DNA from: Streptomyces umbrinus
GTDB taxonomy: Bacteria; Actinomycetota; Actinomycetes; Streptomycetales; Streptomycetaceae
Direction of reading: 5' to 3'
Assembly: GCF_030817415.1 (NCBI RefSeq)
Contig: NZ_JAUSZI010000002.1
Span: forward strand, 8,060,001 to 8,124,000
DNA: 64,000 bases
In this document: positions 43,481 through 52,924 of the stretch, one piece after another
Layout: each line of letters opens with the position of its first letter
How positions within the stretch are numbered: the stretch's first letter is position 1
Made by a program: the position numbers and the translations under genes
The notes under the pieces: generated by a model
Seen by the model: only the letters and a program-made list of their open reading frames with translations
The model's database searches: none
Told to the model about the DNA's origin: nothing

Positions 43481-44647
43481 ATGCGTCATTTCGGGCACAT
43501 CGCCCCTGAGGTGCGGGAACGCCTCTTCCACCAGGAGCCGTGCGTGTTCACCGCGGACTCCCCGGCCAGAATGCTGGCCGTGGCTCTCGGAGCCACCCTC
43601 TACAGCCCTGCCACCAGGCCGAAGCTGGCCGACGACATCGTGAAGCAGACCGGCCGCGGTGTCGTCTCGATGGTGTTGTGCCTGGAGGACTCGATCGACG
43701 ACGCGGAGGTTCCGGAAGCCGAGGCGAACCTGGTCCGGCAATTCGCCGACCTGGCCGAACGATGCCCGGAGACCGAGCTTCCGCTGCTGTTCGTCCGGGT
43801 CAGAGCGCCCGAGCAGATCCCCGACCTGGTCCGGCGGCTCGGCGAATCCGTCCGCCTGTTGTCCGGATTCGTACTGCCGAAGTTCACCGAGGAGCGGGGG
43901 ATCCCGTTCCTGGAGGCACTCACCGCGGCCGAGGCCGCGAGCGGACGACGGCTGTTCGCGATGCCGGTCCTGGAATCGCCCGATCTGCTGTACCGCGAGT
44001 CGCGGGCGGAGACCCTCGACGGGATCTTCCGGGCCGTCGACAAGTACCGCGACCGCGTGCTCGCGCTGCGGCTCGGCGTCACCGACTTCTGCTCCGCGTA
44101 CGGACTGCGCAGGGCGCCCGACATGACCGCGTACGACGTGCAGATCGTCGCGTCCGTGATCGCGGACGTGGTGAACGTGCTCGGCAGGGCCGACGGCACC
44201 GGATTCACGGTGACCGGGCCCGTCTGGGAGTACTTCAGGGTCCAGGAGCGCATGTTCAAGCCCCAGCTGCGGCGCAGCCCCTTCACCCCGGAGGCCGAGG
44301 ACCTGCGCGCCCTGCTGATAGAGCACGACATGGACGGGCTGCTGCGGGAGATCTCCCTCGACCGGGCCAACGGACTGCAGGGCAAGACCTGCATCCACCC
44401 CTCGCACGTCCTGCCCGTGCACGCGCTGTCCGTCGTCAGTCACGAGGAGTTCAGCGACGCCCAGGACATCCTGCGGCCCGAGCGGGGCGGCGGGGGCGTG
44501 CTGCGGTCCGCGTACACGAACAAGATGAACGAAGTGAAGCCGCACCGCGCCTGGGCGGAGCGCACCCTCCAGCGGGCCGAGGTCTTCGGCGTCGCGAACG
44601 AGGACATCGGCTTCGTGGAACTGCTCGCCGCGGGAATCCCCGGCTGA
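43481..44647 (+). CDS. HpcH/HpaI (CitE-like) lyase of the Ter-linked biosynthetic module
   Basis: 388 aa with GGGGGAGA 5 nt upstream. TIM-barrel lyase of the citrate lyase beta/HpcH superfamily: VLCLEDSIDDAEVPEAEANL carries the metal-ligand acidic residues, and LPKFTEERG and CIHPSHVLPVHA follow. Comparative work by Aravind and colleagues placed such lyases with phosphoribosyltransferases, an HAD phosphatase and an ATP-grasp in Ter-linked operons predicted to make a nucleoside-like metabolite. It is 66 bp upstream of the fused transferase. Confidence 0.88.
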   Translation: MRHFGHIAPEVRERLFHQEPCVFTADSPARMLAVALGATLYSPATRPKLADDIVKQTGRGVVSMVLCLEDSIDDAEVPEAEANLVRQFADLAERCPETELPLLFVRVRAPEQIPDLVRRLGESVRLLSGFVLPKFTEERGIPFLEALTAAEAASGRRLFAMPVLESPDLLYRESRAETLDGIFRAVDKYRDRVLALRLGVTDFCSAYGLRRAPDMTAYDVQIVASVIADVVNVLGRADGTGFTVTGPVWEYFRVQERMFKPQLRRSPFTPEAEDLRALLIEHDMDGLLREISLDRANGLQGKTCIHPSHVLPVHALSVVSHEEFSDAQDILRPERGGGGVLRSAYTNKMNEVKPHRAWAERTLQRAEVFGVANEDIGFVELLAAGIPG

Positions 44648-44713
44648 CACCCCCATCACGCCCTCATCACACCCACTTACGCTCACCGACACCCGCCGAC
44701 ACCCAAGGAATCC

Positions 44714-47341
44714 ATGAACAACGCTGTGAACGACGGGGGCGGGGCAGGGGTCTGGTCGGCGACCGGATTCCGCCCCGGGACCAAGGCCGGGGCCGAGGCG
44801 GGCCCCGGCGCCGGGAGCCCGTCCGGGACGCCGGGCGGAGCCGACGGTGAGATCTGGTCCGGATGCTGGGTCGCCGAGCGGCTCGGCGTCGAACTCGTCG
44901 GGGACGAGGGGCTCGGCGAGCTGCTCGGACTCGCGCTGCGGCGCAACCCCAAGCGGGCCCATCTGCTCGTGTCGCACGTGCTCGGCAAGCACATACCCCA
45001 GTCGCCCGCCGTCGTGTACGGGTACGGATTCGCGCTCGGCCTCCGCGTGCGCGACCTGCTCGGCGAGGACGAGGCGCGCCGGGCCGTCGTCCTCGGGTAC
45101 GCCGAGACGGCCACCGGGCTCGGACACTCCGTCGCGGACGGCGTGGGCCTCGCGCCCTGCCTCCACTCGACCCGGCGCCCGGTCGACGGCGTTGCGCCGG
45201 CGGGCGGCTTCGAGGAGTCCCACTCGCACGCCACCTCGCACCTGCTGCTCCCCGAGAACCCCGGCCTGCTGGCCGGCGACGGCCCGCTGGTCCTCGTCGA
45301 CGACGAGTTCTCCACCGGCAACACGGTCCTCAATACCATCCGTGACCTGCACGAACGCTATCCGCGCGACCGGTACGTCATAGTCGCCCTGGTCGACATG
45401 CGCTCGGCCGCGGACCTCGGACGCCTGGACGACTTCGCCCGCGAGATCGGCGCCCGCGTGGACCTGGTGACGGCCGCCTCCGGCACCGTACGGCTCCCCG
45501 AGGGGGTCCTGGAGAAGGGGCAGGCGCTGGTCGCGCGGTACGAGTCCGAGGCGGAAGCCCCGGAAGCCCCGGAAACCCCGGAAGCGCAGGAGGCGCCGGA
45601 AGCCCAGGGGGCGCCCGTCCGGCCGGTTCTCCGTGTCGAGCTGGGATGGCCCGCGGGGATACCCGACGGCGGGCGGCACGGCTTCACCCCCGAGCACCGC
45701 GTACGCCTGGAGGGCGCCCTGCCCGTCATGGCGGCCCGTATCGCCGAAGCGCTTCCGTCCGACGCCCGCCGCGTCCTCGTCCTCGGCTTCGAGGAACTGA
45801 TGTACGCGCCGCTGCGGCTCGGCGTCGCCCTGGAGAAGCTGACCGACGCCGAGGTCCGCTACTCCACGACCACCCGCTCCCCGGTGCTCGCCGTGGACGA
45901 CCCCGGTTACGCGATCCGCACCCGGCTCGTCTTCCCCGCCCACGACAACCCGGCCGACGGCCCCGGTGATCGCTACGCCTACAACGTCGCGGGCGCCGGC
46001 TTCGACGCCGTCGTCGCCGTGGTCGACTCCACCGCCGACACGCCCGAACTGCACGCTCCCGACGGCCTGCTGGCGCGGCTCTCCGCGCACACGCCGAGCG
46101 TGCTGCTCGCCGTCGTCCCCTCGTACGCACCAGCACGGCCGTCCACCGTGTCGCCCACCGAGTCGTCCACTGAAAGGCCATTCATGCTGCCCGAGCCCCT
46201 CCGTGGCCCCGAGTTCTCCTCGTACGCACCTGACGAGGTCGGCTGGCTGCTGCAGGATCTCTCGGACACGAAGCTGGAGGCGCCGACCGAGGAGCGGGAG
46301 GAGGCCATCCAGAGCGGCGGCGCCCACTACGCGGAGTCGCTCCCGGTGGAGTACCAGCCGAGCGACGCGTACCAGGAGCTGTTCCACAACGCGCTCGCCG
46401 TCTCGGCCACCCGCATCGCCCAGGCCGTCGGCGTCGTCACGGAGACCGTGCTCGCCGAGCGGTCCCCGCGCCCCGTCCTCGTCTCGCTCGCCCGCGCCGG
46501 CACCCCCGTCGGTGTCCTGATGCGCCGCTGGGCCCAGCACCGGCACGGCCTGGACCTCCCGCACTACGCCGTCTCCATCGTGCGCGGCCGCGGCATCGAC
46601 GCCAACGCGCTGCGCTGGCTGGCCGCCCACCACGACCCGGCCGACATCGTCTTCGTGGACGGCTGGACCGGCAAGGGCGCCATCACCCGCGAACTCGCGC
46701 AGGCCGTCGAGGAGTTCGAGGCCTCCGACGGCATCACCGGCTTCGACCCGGAGATAGCGGTCCTCGCCGACCCCGGCTCCTGCGTGCGCACCTACGGCAC
46801 CCGCGAGGACTTCCTCATCCCCTCCGCCTGCCTCAACTCGACTGTCTCCGGCCTCATTTCCCGTACGGTCCTGCGCGCCGACCTGGTCGGGGAGCACGAC
46901 TACCACGGTGCGAAGTTCTACCGCGAGCTCGCCGCCGCGGACGTCTCCGTCGCCTTCCTGGACGCCGTCTCCGACCGCTTCGACGCGGTCGACGAAGCGG
47001 TCGACGCCCAGGTCAAGGAGCTTCTGTCCACCGACCGCAGCCCAACTTGGGAGGGCTGGGCGGCAGTCGAGCGGATCAGCGAGGAGTACGGCATCCACGA
47101 TGTCAACCTCGTCAAGCCGGGTGTCGGCGAGGCGACCCGCGTTCTGCTGCGCCGCGTCCCCTGGAAGATCCTCGCCAGGGCCGGAGCGGGCGCCGACCTC
47201 GACCACGTACGCCTGCTCGCCGAGCAGCGGGGCGTACCCGTCGAGGAGGTGGCCGAACTCCCGTACACCTGCGTCGGATTGATCCACCCGAAGTACACCC
47301 GCGGAGCGACCGGCGCCGACGGCAAGGCGGTGTCGGTCTGA
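44714..47341 (+). CDS. Fused phosphoribosyltransferase / TRSP / StiP-type transferase / Pelota-domain protein
   Basis: 875 aa with AAGGAA before the ATG. Module 1 (about 50-280) is a type I phosphoribosyltransferase; its PRPP loop is VLVDDEFSTGN (about 193-203). Module 2 (about 305-470) is TRSP-like. A Pro/Ser/Thr linker (about 470-490) leads to module 3, a second PRTase-like unit of the StiP type (EFSSYAPDEVGWLLQDLS; loop FVDGWTGKGA near 646-655). Module 4 (about 775-865) resembles the Pelota RNA-binding fold. These are usually two proteins. An internal ATG at 46184 with GAAAGG 6 nt upstream could give the StiP-Pelota half separately (385 aa). The stop overlaps the next ATG. Confidence 0.85.
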   Translation: MNNAVNDGGGAGVWSATGFRPGTKAGAEAGPGAGSPSGTPGGADGEIWSGCWVAERLGVELVGDEGLGELLGLALRRNPKRAHLLVSHVLGKHIPQSPAVVYGYGFALGLRVRDLLGEDEARRAVVLGYAETATGLGHSVADGVGLAPCLHSTRRPVDGVAPAGGFEESHSHATSHLLLPENPGLLAGDGPLVLVDDEFSTGNTVLNTIRDLHERYPRDRYVIVALVDMRSAADLGRLDDFAREIGARVDLVTAASGTVRLPEGVLEKGQALVARYESEAEAPEAPETPEAQEAPEAQGAPVRPVLRVELGWPAGIPDGGRHGFTPEHRVRLEGALPVMAARIAEALPSDARRVLVLGFEELMYAPLRLGVALEKLTDAEVRYSTTTRSPVLAVDDPGYAIRTRLVFPAHDNPADGPGDRYAYNVAGAGFDAVVAVVDSTADTPELHAPDGLLARLSAHTPSVLLAVVPSYAPARPSTVSPTESSTERPFMLPEPLRGPEFSSYAPDEVGWLLQDLSDTKLEAPTEEREEAIQSGGAHYAESLPVEYQPSDAYQELFHNALAVSATRIAQAVGVVTETVLAERSPRPVLVSLARAGTPVGVLMRRWAQHRHGLDLPHYAVSIVRGRGIDANALRWLAAHHDPADIVFVDGWTGKGAITRELAQAVEEFEASDGITGFDPEIAVLADPGSCVRTYGTREDFLIPSACLNSTVSGLISRTVLRADLVGEHDYHGAKFYRELAAADVSVAFLDAVSDRFDAVDEAVDAQVKELLSTDRSPTWEGWAAVERISEEYGIHDVNLVKPGVGEATRVLLRRVPWKILARAGAGADLDHVRLLAEQRGVPVEEVAELPYTCVGLIHPKYTRGATGADGKAVSV

Positions 47342-48195
47342 TGACGAACGCCGCCCCGACGACGAACTCCGGTTCGCTGCCCACCTCTTCACCCAGGGTG
47401 CTGGTCGCCAGCGATCTCGACCGCACGCTCATCTACTCCTCGGCCGCACTGGCCCTGACCATGCCCGACGCGCGGGCGCCCCGGCTGCTCAGCGTCGAGG
47501 TGCACGAGAGCAAGCCGCTGTCCTACATGACCGAGACCGCGGCGGGCCTGCTCGCCGAACTCGGCGACGTGGCCGACTTCGTACCGACCACCACCCGCAC
47601 CCGCAAGCAGTACCAGCGCATCCAACTCCCGGGCCCCGCCCCGAAGTACGCGATCTGCGCCAACGGCGGCCACCTGCTCGTGGACGGAGTGACGGACGCC
47701 GAGTGGCACGCCTCGGTGACCGAGCGCCTCGCCCGCGAGTGCGCCCCCCTCGACGAGGTCCGCGAGCACATGGAGGCCACCGCCGACCCGGCCTGGGTAC
47801 GCAAGCACCGCCTCGCCGAGGACCTCTTCGTGTACCTCGTCGTCGAGCGCGAACTGCTCCCCGAGGACTGGGTGAAGGAACTGGCCGTCTGGGCGGAGAA
47901 CCGCGGCTGGACGGTCTCCCTCCAGGGCCGCAAGATCTACGCCGTACCGAAGCCGCTCACCAAGAGCGCCGCCATGCGGGAGGTCGCCCGCCGCACGGGA
48001 GCGACCCTCACCCTCGCGGCCGGGGACTCTCTCCTCGACGCCGATCTCCTCCTGGCCGCGGACCGAGGCTGGCGCCCCGGCCACGGCGAACTGGCCGATG
48101 TCGGGTGGACGGCTCCCGGGATCACCGCCCTTCCGGAACGGGGCGTCGCCGCGGGGGAGCGGATCCTGCGGGAGTTCCTGGGGGAGGTTCGGTAG
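47341..48195 (+). CDS. HAD-superfamily phosphatase of the Ter-linked module
   Basis: 284 aa, overlapping the fused transferase by one base (TGATG), so translation is coupled. HAD motif I is D25-L-D27-R-T in VASDLDRTL; the motif III Lys is in LTKSAAM and motif IV in AAGDSLLDADLL. The cap is the sucrose-phosphatase-like alpha/beta type. It should dephosphorylate the product of the upstream transferases. Confidence 0.9.
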   Translation: MTNAAPTTNSGSLPTSSPRVLVASDLDRTLIYSSAALALTMPDARAPRLLSVEVHESKPLSYMTETAAGLLAELGDVADFVPTTTRTRKQYQRIQLPGPAPKYAICANGGHLLVDGVTDAEWHASVTERLARECAPLDEVREHMEATADPAWVRKHRLAEDLFVYLVVERELLPEDWVKELAVWAENRGWTVSLQGRKIYAVPKPLTKSAAMREVARRTGATLTLAAGDSLLDADLLLAADRGWRPGHGELADVGWTAPGITALPERGVAAGERILREFLGEVR

Positions 48196-48275
48196 GGGCG
48201 GCGCCTGAGTGGGGGCGGCCTGAGTGGGGATGGCCTCAGCGGGGGTCGGCCTGCGCGGTGGCCGTGCTGGAGGGC

Positions 48276-48962
48276 TCAGGCGGCCGCCTTCTCCCTCTCT
48301 TCGGTCTCCTGCTTCGCGCGGCGGCGCCCGCCCGGGCCCGGCCTGAACATCCGTACACCCGCGAAGAGAAGTACCGCGAGGACCGCCCCTGCCAGCACGA
48401 CCTTCGAGTACGTCGACACATAGCCGGTGACCTCCGACCAGTTCTCGCCGAGCAGATAGCCGGCGAGGACGAAGACGGTGTTCCAGATCGCGCTGCCCAG
48501 CGTGGTCAGGCCGAGGAACACGGACAGGCGCATGCGCTCGACGCCCGCGGGCACGGATATCAGGCTGCGGAAGATGGGGATCATCCGGCCGAAGAACACG
48601 GCCTTGGTGCCGTGGCGGGAGAACCACGCCTCCGTCTTCTCGATGTCCGAGACTTTCACCAGCGGCAGCCGGGCCGCGATCGCCACCGTACGGTCGCGTC
48701 CGAGCAGCGCCCCCACGCCGTACAGCGCGAGCGCGCCTATGACGGAGCCGGCCGTCGTCCACAGCAGTGCCGCGAACAGGTTCATCTGCCCGGTGCTCGC
48801 CGCGAACCCCGCGAGCGGCAGGATGACCTCGCTCGGCAGGGGCGGAAAGAGGTTCTCCAAGGCGATGGCGATGCCCGCGCCCGGTGCCCCGAGCGTGTCC
48901 ATGAGGCTGTTGATCCACTGCGGAGCACTGCTGTCCGGCGCGGCGGCTGCGATGGCTGTCAT
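48276..48962 (-). CDS. DedA-family membrane protein
   Basis: 228 aa. Family motifs LFPPLPSEVILPLAGFAAS (amphipathic re-entrant helix) and FFGRMIPIFRSLISVPAGVERM with the essential Arg residues; four to five membrane helices and a basic tail. DedA proteins translocate lipid carriers or phospholipids and support the proton-motive force. It converges on the HAD gene. Confidence 0.93.
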   Translation of the reverse strand: MTAIAAAAPDSSAPQWINSLMDTLGAPGAGIAIALENLFPPLPSEVILPLAGFAASTGQMNLFAALLWTTAGSVIGALALYGVGALLGRDRTVAIAARLPLVKVSDIEKTEAWFSRHGTKAVFFGRMIPIFRSLISVPAGVERMRLSVFLGLTTLGSAIWNTVFVLAGYLLGENWSEVTGYVSTYSKVVLAGAVLAVLLFAGVRMFRPGPGGRRRAKQETEEREKAAA

Positions 48963-49032
48963 GCCCCCACGCTAGAAAACCGAAGCTGAAGAGAGCCTGA
49001 GGGCGGCCGAGGGAACCTGGTCCTGGGCGGGG

Positions 49033-49254
49033 TCAGCCGCAGCAGCCTCCGCCGCAGCAACCGCCGCCCCCGCCACCGGCGCTGGGGCGGGGTGCGGGCG
49101 CCGAGGCCGAGCCGCCGACCGCGACCGTCGACAGCAGCTTCACCGTGTCGTCGTGCCCGGCCGGGCAGGCCGCCGGCGCGGACGACTCGGCCATCGGACG
49201 GCTCTTCTCGAAGGTGTCTCCGCAGGTCCGGCAGCGGTACTCGTAGCGAGGCAT
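49033..49254 (-). CDS. FmdB-type zinc-ribbon protein
   Basis: 73 aa from MPRYEYRCRTCGDTFEKSRPM (an upstream ATG at 49260 is possible). C-x2-C at the N-terminus and CPAGH provide zinc ligands; the C-terminus is a Gly/Cys tail (GGGCCGGGCCG) that may bind a metal. Typical small regulatory-type protein of unknown role. Confidence 0.88.
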   Translation of the reverse strand: MPRYEYRCRTCGDTFEKSRPMAESSAPAACPAGHDDTVKLLSTVAVGGSASAPAPRPSAGGGGGGCCGGGCCG

Positions 49255-49263
49255 GGGCACAGG

Positions 49264-49944
49264 TTAGCGGGTGCGCCGCCCGTCTCCCACGGGTCCGTCT
49301 CCCATGTGCCGGGCTGCGGCTCCCGGGGAAGCGGGGTCGCCTCCGGCGGGAGTGGCTTCGCCTTTCGGGAGGGCGGCGTCGCTCTTGGCTCCGGGCAGGG
49401 CCCTGGCTCCGACCCCCGCCCTCAGTCGTTGCTCGCGGGCGGCCTGCTCGGGGTGGCGGGACCGCCAGTACGGGTTGTCGTGCGGCAGGGCCGAGCCGAC
49501 GCGTCCGTACATCCCGAAGAACATCAGCATCACTCCGACCACAAAGCTGAACAGCACGTTCTGGATGCGGAAGGCGAGGAAGTTGAAGCCCGTGTCGAGG
49601 AGGGCGAGGTTCACGAAGCCGCTGAGGATGAAGAGGACACCGAGGATCATGTTGAGCGTCGAGGCGACGTTGCCGCCGATCACCATGCCGACGAAGAGCA
49701 GCAGCCCGACGCAGATCGACAGCACGCTCAGCGCGCCGTTGGTGTTCAGCCCCGCGACCGTGTCCCCGCCGGTGTCGAAGAAGCCGACCTTGTCGATCAG
49801 CCCCAGGATGCCGAAGGCGAGCAGCACAAGACCCATCAGCCCCGCGCCGACCCGGTAGAACTTGCTGAGACGGTGATCGACCGGCAGATGCTCATCAAGC
49901 CTGATCCGCCGCCTCGGCGCCGTACGAAGTACGTGCGTGGCCAT
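49264..49944 (-). CDS. DUF4383 four-helix membrane protein
   Basis: 226 aa. A basic N-terminus (HVLRTAPRRRIRLDEHLPVDHRLSKFYRVGA) is followed by four hydrophobic helices (about 30-52, 72-92, 97-118 and 125-147) and a long charged Ala/Gly-rich cytoplasmic tail. It ends 10 bp before the FmdB-type start and is likely in one operon with it. Function unknown. Confidence 0.88.
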   Translation of the reverse strand: MATHVLRTAPRRRIRLDEHLPVDHRLSKFYRVGAGLMGLVLLAFGILGLIDKVGFFDTGGDTVAGLNTNGALSVLSICVGLLLFVGMVIGGNVASTLNMILGVLFILSGFVNLALLDTGFNFLAFRIQNVLFSFVVGVMLMFFGMYGRVGSALPHDNPYWRSRHPEQAAREQRLRAGVGARALPGAKSDAALPKGEATPAGGDPASPGAAARHMGDGPVGDGRRTR

Positions 49945-50060
49945 ATCCGCCTCCTCGGGTGCGAGCGGAGGCCGTACCTATCCTCAGCATCCGCCTGGGA
50001 CGGCCGGATCGCCACACTTGGAGCGGGACTGGAAGGCGCCGGGTCGGTGGGAGCGCCCTT

Positions 50061-50105
50061 CTAGGGGCGCGGGGAACTGCGCGACCAGCGCCCACGGGCC
50101 CGCAC
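50061..50105. repeat. Dispersed GC-rich element (type A)
   Basis: TTCTAGGGGCGCGGGGAAC, TGCGCGACCAGCG, then CCCACGGGCCCGCAC. On the 3' side of the downstream minus-strand coiled-coil gene. Confidence 0.75.
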
Positions 50106-50132
50106 GTGTTTCACCCGCCCCCAGCGGAGCGC

Positions 50133-51551
50133 TCACGCTCCGCCCCCACGCTCCTCACGAATTTGCGAAACCACCCGAGTCACCGTCGCCCGCACGGCCT
50201 CCAGCTCGGTCAGGAAATGCCAGTAGTCGGGGTGCCGCCCCTCCAACGTCCCGATCGCCCGCTCCAGCCGGGCCACCGATTCGTCGAGCGGCCGCGCGTG
50301 CTGGGGGTCGGGCGTATTGCGCCCCGACATGGCCAGCCGCTGGGCGTCCCGGATCGCGAACCGCGTGCGGTCGATCTCCCGCTGGGGGTCCTTCGACACC
50401 TCGTTCAGCCGCCGCAACCGGTCCCCGGCCGCGGACACGGCCTCGTCGGTCGTGTTCAGCAGAGCCCGGACCGTGGACAGCAGCGAGGTGGCGTCCGCCC
50501 ACCGCTGCTCGTCCCGCGCGGTCCGCGCCTCCGCGAGCTTCCGCTCGGCCTGCCGGACGGTCTCCGCGGACTGGTCGGGCACGTGCTGCAGGTCCTGCCA
50601 GCAGGAGGCGGAGAACCGCCGCCGCAGCTCGCTCAGCACGGGCTCCACCTGCCCGGACCGCGTGGTGAGCGCCTGCGCGCGCGTACGCAGCGAGACGAGG
50701 CGCCGGTCGATCTCGGCGGCACGCTCCGGCAGCCGCTCGGCTTCCGCGCGGACCGCCTCGGCGTCCCGGGCGACCCGGTCGGCGCGCTCCAGCGTCTCCG
50801 GCACGCCGTGCTGCCCCGCGCCCTGGTTCAGCTTGGTCAGCTCCGGGGCGAGGGCGGCCAGCCTGGCGGCGAGGTCGTCGGCCTTGAGCTGCGTCCCCCG
50901 GACGGCATCGAGTGCGTTCGACGCGGCGAGCAGGGACTGGCGGGCGCGCTCGACGGCCGGGGCGAGGCGGGCCAGCTGCGTCTCGGCCTTGCCGAGGAGC
51001 GGTCCGAGCCCCTGCTCGAAACGGTCCAGCTCCTGCTTGACCCGGGTCAGCTCGTCCTTGGCCTTCGTCAGCTCGGTGCGTGCGTGGGCGGCGACGGAGG
51101 CCTCGAGGTCGTCGCGGTCGAGGTCGTGGGCGTCGACCGCGCCGATGTACGTACGACTGGCCTCGTCGATGCGGCGGCCGAGTGCGTCGAAGTCGGAGAC
51201 CGCGCGGCGGGCTGCGGGGGAGTCGTCGACGGCCGTGATCGTCTCGATCGAGATCCGCAGATCGCGTTGCGCGGTGTCGAGCTCGTAGAACGCGGCCGCC
51301 GCGGCGTCCTTCGCGGCCTGGGCCTCGGCCCGCTGGCTCTCCGAGCGCCCGCCGAACCAACGCCGGGTGCCGCCGCCGGCGAAAGCGGCGGGCAGCGTGA
51401 GCGCGAGCAGCGGGAGCGGAAGAAGCATCAGGGCCAGCAGGTCACGGCCAGCACCGCGCGCCCCCGTGGGTCCGAACCCGGCACGGGGGCGGGGAACTTG
51501 CTGTGCGCATGGCACAAACGGTGTGTACGGCTGCGAAGGTGTCGCCGTCAC
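50133..51551 (-). CDS. Coiled-coil membrane-anchored protein
   Basis: 472 aa from a GTG at 51551 with GGGAG 6 nt upstream; an ATG at 51572 is the alternative. One hydrophobic segment (about 36-58, LLALMLLPLPLLALTLPAAF) is followed by a long, charged, Ala/Glu/Arg heptad region to the end (for example LTKAKDELTRVKQELDRFEQGL). The layout suggests an extended cytoplasmic or cell-surface rod of unknown role, perhaps in morphology. No catalytic motif is seen. Confidence 0.8.
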   Translation of the reverse strand: MTATPSQPYTPFVPCAQQVPRPRAGFGPTGARGAGRDLLALMLLPLPLLALTLPAAFAGGGTRRWFGGRSESQRAEAQAAKDAAAAAFYELDTAQRDLRISIETITAVDDSPAARRAVSDFDALGRRIDEASRTYIGAVDAHDLDRDDLEASVAAHARTELTKAKDELTRVKQELDRFEQGLGPLLGKAETQLARLAPAVERARQSLLAASNALDAVRGTQLKADDLAARLAALAPELTKLNQGAGQHGVPETLERADRVARDAEAVRAEAERLPERAAEIDRRLVSLRTRAQALTTRSGQVEPVLSELRRRFSASCWQDLQHVPDQSAETVRQAERKLAEARTARDEQRWADATSLLSTVRALLNTTDEAVSAAGDRLRRLNEVSKDPQREIDRTRFAIRDAQRLAMSGRNTPDPQHARPLDESVARLERAIGTLEGRHPDYWHFLTELEAVRATVTRVVSQIREERGGGA

Positions 51552-51626
51552 TTCCCTCTCCCGTGCTGTCATCCGTCCTGGCCCGGTGTCATTCTCCCAC
51601 CAGGTAGGGACGAACACACGGGCCGG

Positions 51627-52466
51627 TTAGTTCGCCGTACGGACCGTGACTTTCCCGTCCTTCGTGTGGGCGGACACCACATGAGAGCTGCGCTCGTCGC
51701 GGGGCACCGACACATCCACTCCGCCGTCGTCGGTGCCGGTGGTGACACGGTACGTGGCCTCCGGCAGCGCGATGGTGACGGAACCGTCGTCGCTACGCGC
51801 CGAGACCTTGTCCGGTACGGCGGCGAGGTCGAGCCGCACCGACCCGTCCTTGGTGTTCACGTTCAGGCGCTTGGAGTCGATGCCGCTCGCCCTGACCGAG
51901 CCGTCATCGGTACGCAGGGTGAGCGCCCCGGCCACGTCCTCGACCCCTACGGAGCCGTCCTTCGTGTGGATGTTCAGCGAGTCCTTGAAACCGTCGGCCT
52001 TCACGCTGCCGTCGTCTCCCCTCACGACGACCGCCACGTCACGCGGCACCTCGATGCGGTGCTTCGCCGAGCAGTCGGCGACCACACCCGAGCAGTGCAT
52101 ACGGAGCTTGAGCGTGCCGTCCTTCATCGCCCAGGTCACCTTGGGGTCCCCACCGATCGCGACCCGCCCCTCGAACCAGCGCGTCACCTGGACCTTGTCG
52201 ACGTCCGCGGCGACCAGTTCGAGCGCCGAGTCGTCGGAATCGACGGTCAGCGTCCGCCCACTGAGCGCGAAGGAACGCTTCTCCGGGTCCTTGTCGTCCC
52301 CGGCACTGGCCCCACACCCGGTGGCGAACACACCGACGACCACGGCCCCCACACCGACAGCGACCAGAGAACGCCGCGGCCCACGGCCCACGCCCCGGCC
52401 GCCGCCCACAGACCCGACACCCCTGCTCGAAGACGGCTTGCTCGAAGGACGCTCAAAACCACTCAT
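51627..52466 (-). CDS. DUF4097 beta-solenoid lipoprotein
   Basis: 279 aa. A basic N-terminus and hydrophobic helix end in the lipobox FATGC (Cys about 51). The exported part alternates short beta turns with a repeated DGSV mark (GDDGSV, TKDGSV, TDDGSV, TKDGSV, SDDGSV, TDDGGV, TKDGKV), the DUF4097 right-handed solenoid. It is likely anchored to the outer face of the membrane. The ATG at 52466 gives the signal; a longer frame is rejected. Function unknown. Confidence 0.88.
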   Translation of the reverse strand: MSGFERPSSKPSSSRGVGSVGGGRGVGRGPRRSLVAVGVGAVVVGVFATGCGASAGDDKDPEKRSFALSGRTLTVDSDDSALELVAADVDKVQVTRWFEGRVAIGGDPKVTWAMKDGTLKLRMHCSGVVADCSAKHRIEVPRDVAVVVRGDDGSVKADGFKDSLNIHTKDGSVGVEDVAGALTLRTDDGSVRASGIDSKRLNVNTKDGSVRLDLAAVPDKVSARSDDGSVTIALPEATYRVTTGTDDGGVDVSVPRDERSSHVVSAHTKDGKVTVRTAN

Positions 52467-52793
52467 GACGGGACTCCCCCAGATTCGAATGCCCTCGGCC
52501 CCACGATGTGGCCCGGACATACTTCGACCGTACGGAGCCGGGGCTCACCGGGGGATCCGGGCCACTCCCGGGTTGGGGGTGGGGTAAACCCCCGCATGGC
52601 GGAGGAGGGGAGCGGGACGCCGACTCCGGACCGGTTCCTGCTCCGGAACCGGGGTCGGGGCCGGACACTGGCGTCAGCACTGGGACCGGCATCGACGTCG
52701 GCACCCTGACCGGCACCGGCACCGGGACCGCTTCCGCCCCGTAACGGGTTTGCGGGGCACTGCCCCGGGCAATGTAGGCTGTCGACTCGTCCC

Positions 52794-52868
52794 GGGTGCG
52801 TAGCTCAGTGGTAGAGCGCCGCCCTTACAAGGCGGATGTCGGCGGTTCGAAACCGTCCGCGCCCACCA
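52794..52868 (+). tRNA. tRNA-Val(UAC), with encoded CCA
   Basis: The acceptor GGGTGCG pairs with CGCGCCC (one G-T), the D arm is GCTC/GAGC, the anticodon stem CCGCC/GGCGG encloses CTTACAA with anticodon TAC (valine GTA/GTG codons), and the T arm GGCGGTTCGAAACCGTC is standard. The 3' CCA is encoded (52866-52868). Integrase remnants start directly downstream, marking it as a former integration site. Confidence 0.97.
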
Positions 52869-52924
52869 GTCCCAGGACATGAACGAGGCCCAGGCCGACC
52901 GGTGCGAATCCGGCGGTCTGGGCT

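Noticed and set aside
43433..47392. 1319-codon open frame on the minus strand opposite the lyase and fused transferase
   Set aside because: Antisense by-product: low complexity (Gly/Val/Arg), no start signal, and the plus-strand genes have strong domain evidence.
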